Shown piece after piece: positions 52,480 to 60,439 of a stretch of DNA of 64,000 bases (positions are counted from its first letter, which is position 1; every line of letters starts with the position of its first letter). Source of the stretch: Thauera sp. GDN1 (GTDB lineage Bacteria > Pseudomonadota > Gammaproteobacteria > Burkholderiales > Rhodocyclaceae); the NCBI RefSeq assembly GCF_029223545.1, contig NZ_CP097870.1:1054001-1118000 (forward strand). The letters are read 5' to 3'. The notes below the pieces were generated by a model. The model had not been told where the DNA came from. It did not search any database and worked only from the letters and a program-made list of their open reading frames with translations. Both the position numbers and the translations under genes were made by a program.

Positions 52480-53637
52480 TCAGTACCCCAGCTGCACCGC
52501 CCCGGGCAGCCAGTCGGCGGGCGGGGGCAGCGGGCGGGTGCCGATGGGCAGGGCGAACTCGGCGTCCGGCTGCAGCGACACGCCGCGTGCGCTGCCGGCG
52601 GGGGTGGTGAGCTTGCGCAGCAGGCCGGCGCCGAGCGGGCGGAAGTCGAGCGTGGCCGGGTCCTGCAGCGCGCCGGGCGGCAGCGGCAGGTTGCCGCGGT
52701 AGTCGCCGCCGTTGACCAGGGTGAGGCTGCCGAGCCCGACGCTGAGGTTGTTGATGCCGACGATCTCCACGTCCGCGGGCAGCCTGTCGGGCCAGGTGCG
52801 CAGGAACAGGGTGCCGGTGTGGCGGTCGCTGAGCAGGGTGTTGTGGGCGAGATGGAGCGCGCTCTCCGGCCAGGCATCGCCCTCCGCGCCGTAGGAAACC
52901 ACCACCGGGTTCTGCGTGCCGGCGCTCTGGCCGACGATGTTGCCGACGACGAAGGCGAGCCCGCCGTTGGGCAGGTCGATCTCGTAGGAGGCTTCGCCCT
53001 GGGGGCCGTCGTAGATCAGGTTGTAGCGGATGTCGTTGTAGCGCGCGCGCGACTTCAGCAGATGGCCGCGGTAGCCGTCGTGGAAGCGGCTGCCGCTGAG
53101 CTCGAAGCGCCCGATGCGGCCGACGTAGAGCAGGTGGGGCAAGTCGGCGCCCTCGCGCGGCGCCCGGGCGAACACGCTGTCGCGGATCACCAGTTCGGCA
53201 TCGTCGAAGTTGGCGGTGAGGATGCCGTTCTGGTTGTCGAGGAAGACGCTGTTGCGCACCTCCAGCCGGCCGCGCTCGAAGCGGATGCCGGCGCCGTTGT
53301 GATCGGTCGCGCGCGCGCCGCGGAACTCGATGTTGTCGATGACGAAGTCGCCGTTGGCGATCACCCAGATCGCCTTGCCGTCGGCGATCCTGCCGTCGGC
53401 GATCAGCACCGGGCGCTCGCCGACGCCACGGATGACGAGATGCTTCTGCCGCCACGTCGCGACGTCGCCGCGGTATTCGCCGGGCAGGATCTCGACGATG
53501 TCGCCGTCCTTGGCCCGCTTGGCGGCGTCGGCGATGCGGGTGATCGCTTCGCCGGGGCCGACGCGCAGCACCGCTGCCTGTGCTTGTGCAGCGGCGAAGG
53601 AGGAGACCCACCCGAGGGCCAGGACGAGCGCTTTCAT
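52480..53637 (-). CDS. Secreted right-handed parallel beta-helix protein
   Basis: About 385 residues with a signal peptide (MKALVLALGWVSSFAAAQAQA), then pectate-lyase-like coils: VLRVGPGEAITRIADAAKRAKDGD, IVEILPGEYRGDVATW, FVIDNIEFRGAR, LEVRNSVFLDNQNGILTA, LVIRDSVFARA. Such proteins are often lyases, epimerases or polysaccharide-binding proteins. It should act in the periplasm or outside, possibly trimming or modifying the polymer. An ATG at 53646 is an alternative start. It is followed by a gap of 110 bases to the Cys-less asparagine-synthase-like gene. Confidence 0.82.
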   Translation of the reverse strand: MKALVLALGWVSSFAAAQAQAAVLRVGPGEAITRIADAAKRAKDGDIVEILPGEYRGDVATWRQKHLVIRGVGERPVLIADGRIADGKAIWVIANGDFVIDNIEFRGARATDHNGAGIRFERGRLEVRNSVFLDNQNGILTANFDDAELVIRDSVFARAPREGADLPHLLYVGRIGRFELSGSRFHDGYRGHLLKSRARYNDIRYNLIYDGPQGEASYEIDLPNGGLAFVVGNIVGQSAGTQNPVVVSYGAEGDAWPESALHLAHNTLLSDRHTGTLFLRTWPDRLPADVEIVGINNLSVGLGSLTLVNGGDYRGNLPLPPGALQDPATLDFRPLGAGLLRKLTTPAGSARGVSLQPDAEFALPIGTRPLPPPADWLPGAVQLGY

Positions 53638-53706
53638 GAAACTCATCATAGGCAGGGCGGGTGGCATCCGCATCCCCGGTCACGACCTCGAGGCTGTCGT
53701 GCTTCC

Positions 53707-53795
53707 GTGGGAGCGGCGGCAGCCGCGAAATTCGATCCTCGATATCCACCCGCTTCGAACGCAGCCGCAATGTTCGCGGCTGCCGCCGCTCCCAC
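53707..53795. repeat. Paired REP element (REPIN-like) with perfect 23-base arms
   Basis: GTGGGAGCGGCGGCAGCCGC plus GAA at 53707-53729 is the exact reverse complement of 53773-53795. A 43-base spacer separates the arms. Each arm also has internal pairing (GCGGC/GCCGC). The whole resembles the inverted pairs of REP elements that are mobilised by REP-associated transposases; none is encoded in the window. It sits between two minus-strand genes. Confidence 0.85.
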
Positions 53796-53806
53796 AGGGG
53801 AGGGCC

Positions 53807-55393
53807 TCAGCCGGCGAGTTCGGTGGCCAGCGCCTTGCGGTCGATCTTGCCGTTGGGGTTGCGCGGCAGCGGGCCGTCGCGCACCTCGATGCGCCCCGGC
53901 ACCATGTAGGCCGGCATGCGGATGCGGCATTCGGCGAGCAGGGCATCGGTGTCGAGGGTGCCGCCGGCGGGCGGGGTGGCGATGACGACGATGCTCTGGC
54001 CGAGGGTGTCGTGGGCCACGCCGAAAGCCGCGCATTCGCCGACCAGCCGGGTGGCGTAGAGGATCTCCTCGACCTCGGTCGGGCTGACGCGGTAGCCGGA
54101 GGTCTTGATCATCTCGTCGCGGCGGCCGATGAAGTACAGGTAGCCTTCCTCGTCGCGGCGCACGGTGTCGCCGGAGAACACCGCGATCTCGGGCAGCACC
54201 AGCCCGCTCTGGCGGCCGGGGGCCTTGGCGGGCAGGGGCTTGAAGCGCTCGGCGGTCTTCTCCGGGTCGTTCCAGTAGCCCATCGCGACCAGCGCGCCGC
54301 GCTGCACCAGTTCGCCCGGTTCGTTGGGCGCGCATTCGCTGCCGTCCTCGCGCAGCACCATGATCTCGGCGTTGGGGATGGCCTTGCCGATCGAGTCGGG
54401 GCGCACGTCGGCCTGCTCCGGCGGCAGGAAGGTGGCGCGGAAGGCCTCGGTGAGGCCGTACATCAGGAAGGGCCGGGTCTTCGGCAGCATGCCGCGCAGC
54501 GTGGTCAGCGTCTCCAGCGGCATGCGGCCGCCGGTGTTGGCGATGTAGCGCAGGTGCTCGGTGATGGTCTCCGGCCACTGCAGCTGCGAGAGCTGGATCC
54601 ACAGCGGCGGCACCGCGGTCAGGCCGGTGACGCGCTCCTTTTCCACCGCCTTCAGCACGTCGCGCGGCATCAGGTAGTTGAGCAGCACGACGCGCGCGCC
54701 GCTGTGAAAGGCGGTACTGAGCTGCGAGAAGCCGGCGTCGAAGGACAGCGGCAGTGCGGCGAGCAGGGTGTCGCCGGCGTGGTTGCCGAGGTACTGGGCG
54801 ACGCTCTTGCCGCCGGCGACCATGTTGCGATGCGACAGCACCACGCCCTTGGGCCGCCCGGTGCTGCCCGAGGTGTACAGGATCGCGGCGATGTCGGTGT
54901 CGATGACGCGATGACCGGCGGCGGGCGGCGCGGCACACAGCTCGTCCCAGCGCAGCACGCTGGCGCCGGGCAGCTCGGGCAGCACATCGACCTTGCCGGT
55001 GAGCACGACGTGGCGCAGGTCGTGGCAGCCGGCCAGCGTGTCGCGCAGGGTGGCGAAGCGCTCGGGCGAGGTCAGCAGCACGCGCACGTTGCAGTCCTGC
55101 AGGATGTAGCCGACCTGCTCGGCCTTGAGGATCGGATTGACCGGCACGAACACCCCGCCGGCGGCGCTGGTGCCGAAGAAGGCGGTGACCGTCTCCGGGC
55201 GCTTGTCGAGGTAGATGCCGACGCGCTCGCTGCGCTCCAGGCCGAGGCCGAGGAGGCCGCTGGCGAAGCGGCCGACCGCGGCGTCGAGTTCGGCGTAGCG
55301 CTGCGTGGCGCCGGAAAAGCTCAGCGCCGGGGCGTCCGGCGCGCGTCGGGCGGAGGCGGCGATCAGGTGGTGGAGCAGGGTGGTGTTGTTCAT
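53807..55393 (-). CDS. Acyl-CoA ligase (AMP-forming), exosortase A-associated
   Basis: 528 residues of the ANL superfamily. The phosphate loop is AILYTSGSTGRPKGVVLSHRN, the A5 region is MYGLTEAFRATFLPP, the hinge and A8 are SGDTVRRDEEGYLYFIGRRDEMIKTSGYRVSPTEVEEIL, and the C-terminal lysine motif PNGKIDRKAL is intact. It activates an acyl or amino-acid substrate as adenylate and passes it to a carrier, probably the ACP at 35738. The ATG at 55393 begins the conserved MNNTTLLHHLI stretch; upstream in-frame codons are unlikely. It belongs to the exosortase-linked set with the decarboxylase, ACP and hydrolases. Confidence 0.9.
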   Translation of the reverse strand: MNNTTLLHHLIAASARRAPDAPALSFSGATQRYAELDAAVGRFASGLLGLGLERSERVGIYLDKRPETVTAFFGTSAAGGVFVPVNPILKAEQVGYILQDCNVRVLLTSPERFATLRDTLAGCHDLRHVVLTGKVDVLPELPGASVLRWDELCAAPPAAGHRVIDTDIAAILYTSGSTGRPKGVVLSHRNMVAGGKSVAQYLGNHAGDTLLAALPLSFDAGFSQLSTAFHSGARVVLLNYLMPRDVLKAVEKERVTGLTAVPPLWIQLSQLQWPETITEHLRYIANTGGRMPLETLTTLRGMLPKTRPFLMYGLTEAFRATFLPPEQADVRPDSIGKAIPNAEIMVLREDGSECAPNEPGELVQRGALVAMGYWNDPEKTAERFKPLPAKAPGRQSGLVLPEIAVFSGDTVRRDEEGYLYFIGRRDEMIKTSGYRVSPTEVEEILYATRLVGECAAFGVAHDTLGQSIVVIATPPAGGTLDTDALLAECRIRMPAYMVPGRIEVRDGPLPRNPNGKIDRKALATELAG

Positions 55394-55569
55394 GGCGGCC
55401 GGGTGAGCAGGAGAAAGGCCGGTCCGCACGCGGGCGAACCGGCCTGGGGCTTGGTCCGACAAAAGGTTAGCGCCCTGGCAGTCCATTCACAACGGAAGTC
55501 GATCACGGTGCGGCAGGGCGGCGCGCAAGGATCGGGCGTCCGACTCCGCCGAGGCGCAGGTGCGGGCGC

Positions 55570-56826
55570 TCAGGCCGGACGGCGGTAGCCGCTTGCGACG
55601 CCGCCGGGCGACAGCACGATCTGCCACAGCTGGTTGGTGCGCGCGCGGAAGGTGCCGGCGCAGGCGAGCAGGTAGTAGCGCCACATGCGCCGGAAACGCT
55701 CGCCGTAGCGCTCGGCGAAGTGCGGCCAGGCGGCCTCGAACCTGGCGTGCCAGGCCATCAGCGTGCGGTCGTAGTCTGCGCCGAAGTTGTGTACGTCCTC
55801 GATGACGAAGTCGTCTTCGCAGGCGTCGGCGATCTGGCCGAGCGCGGGCAGGTCGCCGTTGGGGAAGATGTAGCGCTCGATCCATGGGTCGGTAGGCGTG
55901 CGGCGCAGGTTCTTGCCGATGGTGTGGAGCAGGAACAGGCCGTCGTCCTCGAGACTGCGCCGCGCCATCGCGAAGAAGGCGCGGTGGTTCTTGGCGCCGA
56001 CGTGTTCGAACATGCCGAGCGAGGCGATGCGGTCGAAGCGCTCGCCGCCGTCGTCGTTGAACTGGCGATAGTCCTGCAGGCGGAAGCGCACCGGCAGGCC
56101 GGTGCAGCGCGCCTGGCCGTATTCGGCCTGCGCGCGCGAGATGGTGAGGCCGACGCAGTCGACGCCGTAACGCTGGGCGGCGAACTTCATCAGGCTGCCC
56201 CAGCCGCAGCCGATGTCGAGCAGGCGCATCCCCGGTTCCAGCCCCAGCTTGCGGCACACGAGGTCGAGCTTGGCGGCCTGCGCGTCGTCCAGGGTGTCGG
56301 CCGCGGCCCAGTAGCCGCAGGTGTAGGCCATCGACGGCCCGAGCATGGACTCGAAGAAGTCGTTGCCGAGGTCGTAGTGCGCTTCGCCGACCTGCCAGCT
56401 GCGGCGCAGGTTCTGCAGGTTGAAGAGGCGCGCACGCAGGCCCTGCACCAGCAGCGCGGTGCCGCCGACCTTCTCGTCGAGGCGGGCGCGCAGCACGCGG
56501 GCGATGAATTCGTCCAGCCGCGCGCAATCCCACCAGCCGTCCACGTAGCTCTCGCCCAGGCCGAGACTGCCGCGCGCGAGGATGCGATCGGCGGTTTGCG
56601 GGTGGTGGATGACCATGTCCCACGGCCGGGCACCGTCGATGCCGACGTCCGCCTCGGCCAGCAGCGCGGCCATCGCGCGCAGCGAAGGGTCGTCGCGCGA
56701 CGCGGGCGGCAGCGGTCGCAGACGCGGGCGCAGGCTGGGGCGGGCGTCCTCGTGGTGAGCGCCTTCGCGCGGCGCATGGGGGCGCAGCGCAGCGCGAGGT
56801 TCCGGCGCGGGCGGCAGGTTCGCCAT
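55570..56826 (-). CDS. cfa: Cyclopropane-fatty-acyl-phospholipid synthase
   Basis: 418 residues. The SAM site LLDIGCGWGSLMKFAAQRYG and the CFA pattern GEAHYDLGNDFFESMLGPSMAYTCGYW are present, along with VGLTISRAQAEYGQ and FDRIASLGMFEHVGAKN. It methylenates unsaturated lipid chains in the inner membrane using SAM. The first 50 residues are Pro/Arg-rich and unlike the usual start; an internal ATG near residue 52 could be the true start. A 26-codon frame with its own ribosome site ends 16 bases upstream. Confidence 0.88.
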   Translation of the reverse strand: MANLPPAPEPRAALRPHAPREGAHHEDARPSLRPRLRPLPPASRDDPSLRAMAALLAEADVGIDGARPWDMVIHHPQTADRILARGSLGLGESYVDGWWDCARLDEFIARVLRARLDEKVGGTALLVQGLRARLFNLQNLRRSWQVGEAHYDLGNDFFESMLGPSMAYTCGYWAAADTLDDAQAAKLDLVCRKLGLEPGMRLLDIGCGWGSLMKFAAQRYGVDCVGLTISRAQAEYGQARCTGLPVRFRLQDYRQFNDDGGERFDRIASLGMFEHVGAKNHRAFFAMARRSLEDDGLFLLHTIGKNLRRTPTDPWIERYIFPNGDLPALGQIADACEDDFVIEDVHNFGADYDRTLMAWHARFEAAWPHFAERYGERFRRMWRYYLLACAGTFRARTNQLWQIVLSPGGVASGYRRPA

Positions 56827-56842
56827 CGGCCGCTCCGGGGAC

Positions 56843-56923
56843 TCAGTGGCTTTCGGCGTACTCGGCCCACACCTCGCACAGGAGGTCGAAGAGGGCGTCG
56901 AAGTCTCTTGCGTTCGGGTTCAT
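56843..56923 (-). CDS. Very small ORF upstream of cfa (leader or microprotein)
   Basis: 26 residues (MNPNARDFDALFDLLCEVWA, then six more) with an excellent AAGGAG site 7 bases before the ATG. It is acidic and probably helical with amphipathic character. It ends just before the cfa start, so it could couple translation to cfa. No similar protein is recognised. The chance of a random short frame remains, although the ribosome site is better than that of cfa itself. Confidence 0.45.
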   Translation of the reverse strand: MNPNARDFDALFDLLCEVWAEYAESH

Positions 56924-57101
56924 GCTCGGCTCCTTCAGCGCGGGCAGAGCACCCTGCCCGACATGCTCAGGATAGGTCGCAGGTGTGGATCGATCCAATC
57001 GATCGAGGCCATGCCGGTCATTGGCAGCCTTCATGATCCGGGCCGCCCACGCTGGCGATCGGGCCCGGCCGCGCGCTGCCGCTCTGCTAGAATCGCCCGC
57101 C

Positions 57102-59231
57102 ATGAGCTATCAGGTCCTCGCACGCAAGTGGCGGCCGAAGTCCTTCGGCACGCTGGTCGGTCAGGAGCACGTCGTGCGTGCGCTGACGCACGCGCTCGCC
57201 ACCGGGCGGCTGCATCACGCCTGGCTGTTCACCGGCACGCGCGGCGTGGGCAAGACCACGATCAGCCGCATCCTGGCCAAGGCCCTGAACTGCGAGACCG
57301 GCATCACGCCCGAGCCCTGTGGCGTGTGCGACGCCTGCCGCGCGATCGACGCCGACCGCTTTCCCGACTACGTCGAGATGGACGCGGCCTCCAACCGCGG
57401 CGTGGACGACATGGCGGCCCTGCTCGACAAGGCGGTGTATGCGCCGGTGCAGGGGCGCTACAAGGTCTACATGATCGACGAAGTGCACATGCTCACCGGG
57501 CACGCCTTCAACGCCATGCTGAAGACCCTCGAGGAGCCGCCCGAGCATGTGAAATTCATCCTCGCCACCACCGACCCGCAGAAGATTCCGGTGACGGTGC
57601 TGTCGCGCTGCCTGCAGTTCAACCTCAAGCAGATGCCGCAGGGCCACATCGTCGATCACCTGACCCGCATCCTGCAGGCCGAGGCCGTGCCCTTCGAGCC
57701 CGGCGCGCTGCGCCACCTGGCCAAGGCGGCGGCGGGCTCGATGCGCGACGCGCTGTCGCTGCTCGACCAGGCGATCGCGCATGGCGCGGGCAAGGTCGAG
57801 GAGGAGCAGGTCACGCACATGCTGGGCACGGTGGGTGACGATCACCTGTATGCGGTGCTGGATGCGCTCGCCGCCGGCGACGTGGCGGCGCTGCTCGCGG
57901 TGGCCGACGGCATGGAGGCGCGCAGCCTGTCCTTCGACGCCGCGCTGCAGGCGCTGGCGACCCTGCTGCACCGGATCGCGCTCGCGCAGTACGCGCCCGA
58001 GGCGATCGGCGACGAGGTCGAGCGCGCGCGCGTCCTGGCGTACGTGGAGCGCTTCGACGCGGAGTTCCTGCAGCTCGCCTACCAGATCGCGATCCACGGC
58101 CGCGACGAACTGCCGCTGGCCCCCGACGAGTACACCGGGTTCACGATGACGCTGCTGCGCCTGCATGCCTTCCGGCCCGAGCAGCCGGCGGCGCTCGGCG
58201 GGCCGGGCGTGCAGCCGGGCCCGGCGGGGCAGGCGCGGGAGATCGGTGGCGGGCCGGGCGCAGTCGCGGGCAAACCCGTGCCCACGGCGCGCGGTGCTGC
58301 GGCGGGGCCGGCTGCCCCGCAGGCATCGGCGCCGCCGACCGTTTCAGCGCCCCCTTCCGCATCGCCCGCGCCTGCCGCGGGCGCGGGCTCGCCTGCGACC
58401 CCCGCTCCGCCTTCCGCATCGGCTGTTGCCCCTGTGGGAGCGGGCGCGCCCGCGAACCCGGCGGTGCCGCTGCGCCACCGCGGTGACGCACCGGCCACGG
58501 TTTCCGTGGGAGCGGGCGTGCCCGCGAATGCGGCGCCGGCCGCCGCGACGGTCGAGCAAGACGTCCCGCCCTGGGAGGATCTACCCGCCGAGGCCTATGC
58601 CGACGACGATGGCCGCCCCGCCCGCGCCGAGCGCATGCCGATGGCGGACGAGGACGTCGCGTCGCGCCCCCGCTCCGCACCTGCGCCGCGCACGTCCGTC
58701 GCGGCGGATTCCCAGGCAGCCCGCCGCCCCGACGGGCGGGGCGCCAGCCGTGTAGCGGACGGCGGCCCCGGCCCAGGCTCCGTCCCCGTCGTCACGCCCG
58801 CGGCCCCGCCGGCTACCGGCCCGAGCGGCGATGCCGAGGCCCTGCTGGCGCTCGGCGACTGGCGCGGCCTGATCCGCGCGCTCGGACTCGGCGGGCTGGT
58901 GCGCGAACTCGCCCAGCACTGCGAGTGGGTCGAGTGTGGCGACGAGGGCCTGCACCTGCGCCTGTCGACCACCCACCGCCACCTGCTCGACATGAACCGC
59001 GGCGCGGCCGAGCGCATCCAGGACCAGCTTTCCGTGGCGCTCGGCCGGCCGCTGAAGCTGCGCATCGAGATCGGCGACATCGCCGGCGAGACCCCGGCGC
59101 AGCGCGACGCCATCGAGCGCCGGGCGCGCCACGCCGATGCGGTGGCGGCGCTGGAGGCCGATCCCTTCGTGCGCGAACTGATCGAACGCTTCGACGCCAC
59201 TCTCGTCGAGAGCACGGTGAAGCCCTTGTAA
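57102..59231 (+). CDS. dnaX: DNA polymerase III subunit gamma/tau
   Basis: 709 residues. The clamp-loader ATPase is complete: HAWLFTGTRGVGKTTISRIL (Walker A), a zinc module (CETGITPEPCGVCDACR), MIDEVHMLTGHAFNAMLKTLEEPP (Walker B and sensor region) and SRCLQFNL. After domain III (about residue 365) comes a Pro/Ala/Gly-rich linker (about 365-590) that carries several REP-like sequences read in frame as VGAGAPAN and VGAGVPAN. The tau-specific C-terminal domain follows (about 600-709, ALLALGDWRGLIRALGLGGL). No clear slippery site for gamma formation is seen. It heads the dnaX-ybaB-recR series. Confidence 0.95.
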   Translation: MSYQVLARKWRPKSFGTLVGQEHVVRALTHALATGRLHHAWLFTGTRGVGKTTISRILAKALNCETGITPEPCGVCDACRAIDADRFPDYVEMDAASNRGVDDMAALLDKAVYAPVQGRYKVYMIDEVHMLTGHAFNAMLKTLEEPPEHVKFILATTDPQKIPVTVLSRCLQFNLKQMPQGHIVDHLTRILQAEAVPFEPGALRHLAKAAAGSMRDALSLLDQAIAHGAGKVEEEQVTHMLGTVGDDHLYAVLDALAAGDVAALLAVADGMEARSLSFDAALQALATLLHRIALAQYAPEAIGDEVERARVLAYVERFDAEFLQLAYQIAIHGRDELPLAPDEYTGFTMTLLRLHAFRPEQPAALGGPGVQPGPAGQAREIGGGPGAVAGKPVPTARGAAAGPAAPQASAPPTVSAPPSASPAPAAGAGSPATPAPPSASAVAPVGAGAPANPAVPLRHRGDAPATVSVGAGVPANAAPAAATVEQDVPPWEDLPAEAYADDDGRPARAERMPMADEDVASRPRSAPAPRTSVAADSQAARRPDGRGASRVADGGPGPGSVPVVTPAAPPATGPSGDAEALLALGDWRGLIRALGLGGLVRELAQHCEWVECGDEGLHLRLSTTHRHLLDMNRGAAERIQDQLSVALGRPLKLRIEIGDIAGETPAQRDAIERRARHADAVAALEADPFVRELIERFDATLVESTVKPL
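58264..58285 (+). repeat. REP-like palindrome inside dnaX (reverse orientation, degenerate)
   Basis: TCGCGGGCAAACCCGTGCCC plus AC is close to the palindrome at 42407-42430, with two or three base changes. It lies in the linker-coding part of dnaX and is translated as AGKPVPT. Confidence 0.55.
58434..58456 (+). repeat. REP-like palindrome inside dnaX, copy A
   Basis: GTGGGAGCGGGCGCGCCCGC plus GAA: the same frame of conserved GTGGGAGCGG ... CCGCGAA bases as the intergenic arms at 53707, with a perfect GCGGGC/GCCCGC stem. It is translated as VGAGAPAN in the linker of dnaX. Confidence 0.8.
58506..58528 (+). repeat. REP-like palindrome inside dnaX, copy B
   Basis: This 23-base sequence differs from copy A at 58434 by one base (GCGTGCCCGC instead of GCGCGCCCGC). 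It is translated as VGAGVPAN, in the same phase as copy A, and starts 72 bases downstream of it. Confidence 0.8.
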
Positions 59232-59324
59232 GCACGCGGCGCGCGCCTCGCCGCCATTGGCACGGCGGCGCGCCGAACCGTGTGTCCCCCTTGCCCAATC
59301 AATTGATCCAGTGGAGAAATCACC

Positions 59325-59648
59325 ATGATGAAAGGCGGTATCGCCGGCCTGATGAAGCAGGCCCAGCAGATGCAGGAAAACATGAAGAAGATGCAGGACC
59401 AGCTCGCCTCGGTCGAGGTCGAGGGCCAGTCCGGCGCGGGCATGGTCAAGGTGCTGATGACCTGCAAGTACGACGTGCGTCGGGTGTCGATCGACGAGTC
59501 GGTGATGGACGACAAGGAGATGCTGGAGGATCTGGTCGCCGCCGCGCTCAACGACGCGGTGCGCAAGGTCGAGACCGCCACCCAGGAGAAGATGGCCAGC
59601 GTCACCGCCGGCCTGAATCTGCCGCCGGGCATGAAGCTGCCGTTCTGA
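59325..59648 (+). CDS. ybaB: YbaB/EbfC family nucleoid-associated protein
   Basis: 107 residues, with the family start [21 protein letters not shown], the central [28 protein letters not shown] and the tail [23 protein letters not shown]. It is a small dimeric DNA-binding protein in the cytoplasm that sits, as in many bacteria, between dnaX and recR. A GGAGA site eight bases ahead supports the ATG, which starts a double ATG. Length is normal. Confidence 0.95.
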   Translation: MMKGGIAGLMKQAQQMQENMKKMQDQLASVEVEGQSGAGMVKVLMTCKYDVRRVSIDESVMDDKEMLEDLVAAALNDAVRKVETATQEKMASVTAGLNLPPGMKLPF

Positions 59649-59661
59649 GCGCGCGCCGAAG

Positions 59662-60255
59662 ATGTCGCCTTCCAGCCTCGACGAGCTGATCGAGGCCCTG
59701 CGCTGCCTGCCCGGGGTGGGGCCGAAGTCCGCCCAGCGCATGGCCTACCACCTGCTGCAGCGCGACCAGCGCGGCGCGGCGCGGCTCGGCCATGCGCTGC
59801 TGCATGCGCTCGAGGTGCTGCGCCACTGCGAGCGCTGCAACACCTTCGCCGAGGAGGCGGTGTGCCCGCGCTGCGCCAATCCGCGCCGCGACCCCGCGCT
59901 GCTGTGCGTGGTGGAGATGCCGGCCGACCTGGCGATGATCGAGCAGACGCAGTCCTACAACGGCCTGTACTACGTGCTGATGGGCCGGCTGTCGCCGCTC
60001 GACGGCATCGGCCCGCGCGAGCTGCGGTTCGACAGGCTGATCGCGCGCGCCACCGAGGAGGGCGTGCGCGAGGTCATCCTCGCCACCAACTTCACCAACG
60101 AGGGCGAGGCCACCGCCCACACCGTGGCCACGCTGCTGTCCGCGCGCGGGGTCAAGGTGAGCCGGCTGTCGCGCGGCGTGCCGGTCGGCGGCGAGCTGGA
60201 ACACACCGATACCGGGACGATCGCCCAGGCCCTGGTGGAGCGGCGATCGGTCTGA
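59662..60255 (+). CDS. recR: Recombination mediator RecR
   Basis: 197 residues. The helix-hairpin-helix [20 protein letters not shown], the four-cysteine zinc finger [16 protein letters not shown] and the Toprim part ([38 protein letters not shown]) are all intact. RecR with RecO and RecF loads RecA on gapped DNA. It follows ybaB by 13 bases, so the three genes are probably one operon. Length is the family norm. Confidence 0.96.
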   Translation: MSPSSLDELIEALRCLPGVGPKSAQRMAYHLLQRDQRGAARLGHALLHALEVLRHCERCNTFAEEAVCPRCANPRRDPALLCVVEMPADLAMIEQTQSYNGLYYVLMGRLSPLDGIGPRELRFDRLIARATEEGVREVILATNFTNEGEATAHTVATLLSARGVKVSRLSRGVPVGGELEHTDTGTIAQALVERRSV

Positions 60256-60381
60256 AATCGGATGTTGCGTTGCAGAAAAGCGACGCCCCGATTACCCGCC
60301 AGCGATGCCGGTTTTCGTGCGGAAAGCCTTGTTCCTGCTGGAGATGCGCGGTTTGCGCTTTCTCTGCTGCGGCGTCTTCGA

Positions 60382-60387
60382 TATAAT
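60382..60387 (+). promoter_or_regulatory. Possible -10 element of the petABC operon
   Basis: A perfect TATAAT lies 52 bases before the petA start in the 184-base gap after recR. A TTGCGC lies 23 bases further upstream, too far for a standard -35, so only the -10 is supported. Confidence 0.4.
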
Positions 60388-60439
60388 CGCCCGGTTATTT
60401 GTATCCAGGTCTTTCGTTTTCCTTTTTGGGAAGAGGGTC

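Noticed and set aside
58264..58560. Possible programmed frameshift in dnaX to make gamma
   Set aside because: I see no A-rich slippery heptamer or following stop in the -1 frame near the end of domain III; the repeats here are REP-like and preserve frame.
59232..59324. Inverted repeat in the gap between dnaX and ybaB as a terminator
   Set aside because: The stem CGCCGCC/GGCGGCG is not followed by a T-run, and dnaX, ybaB and recR are usually cotranscribed.
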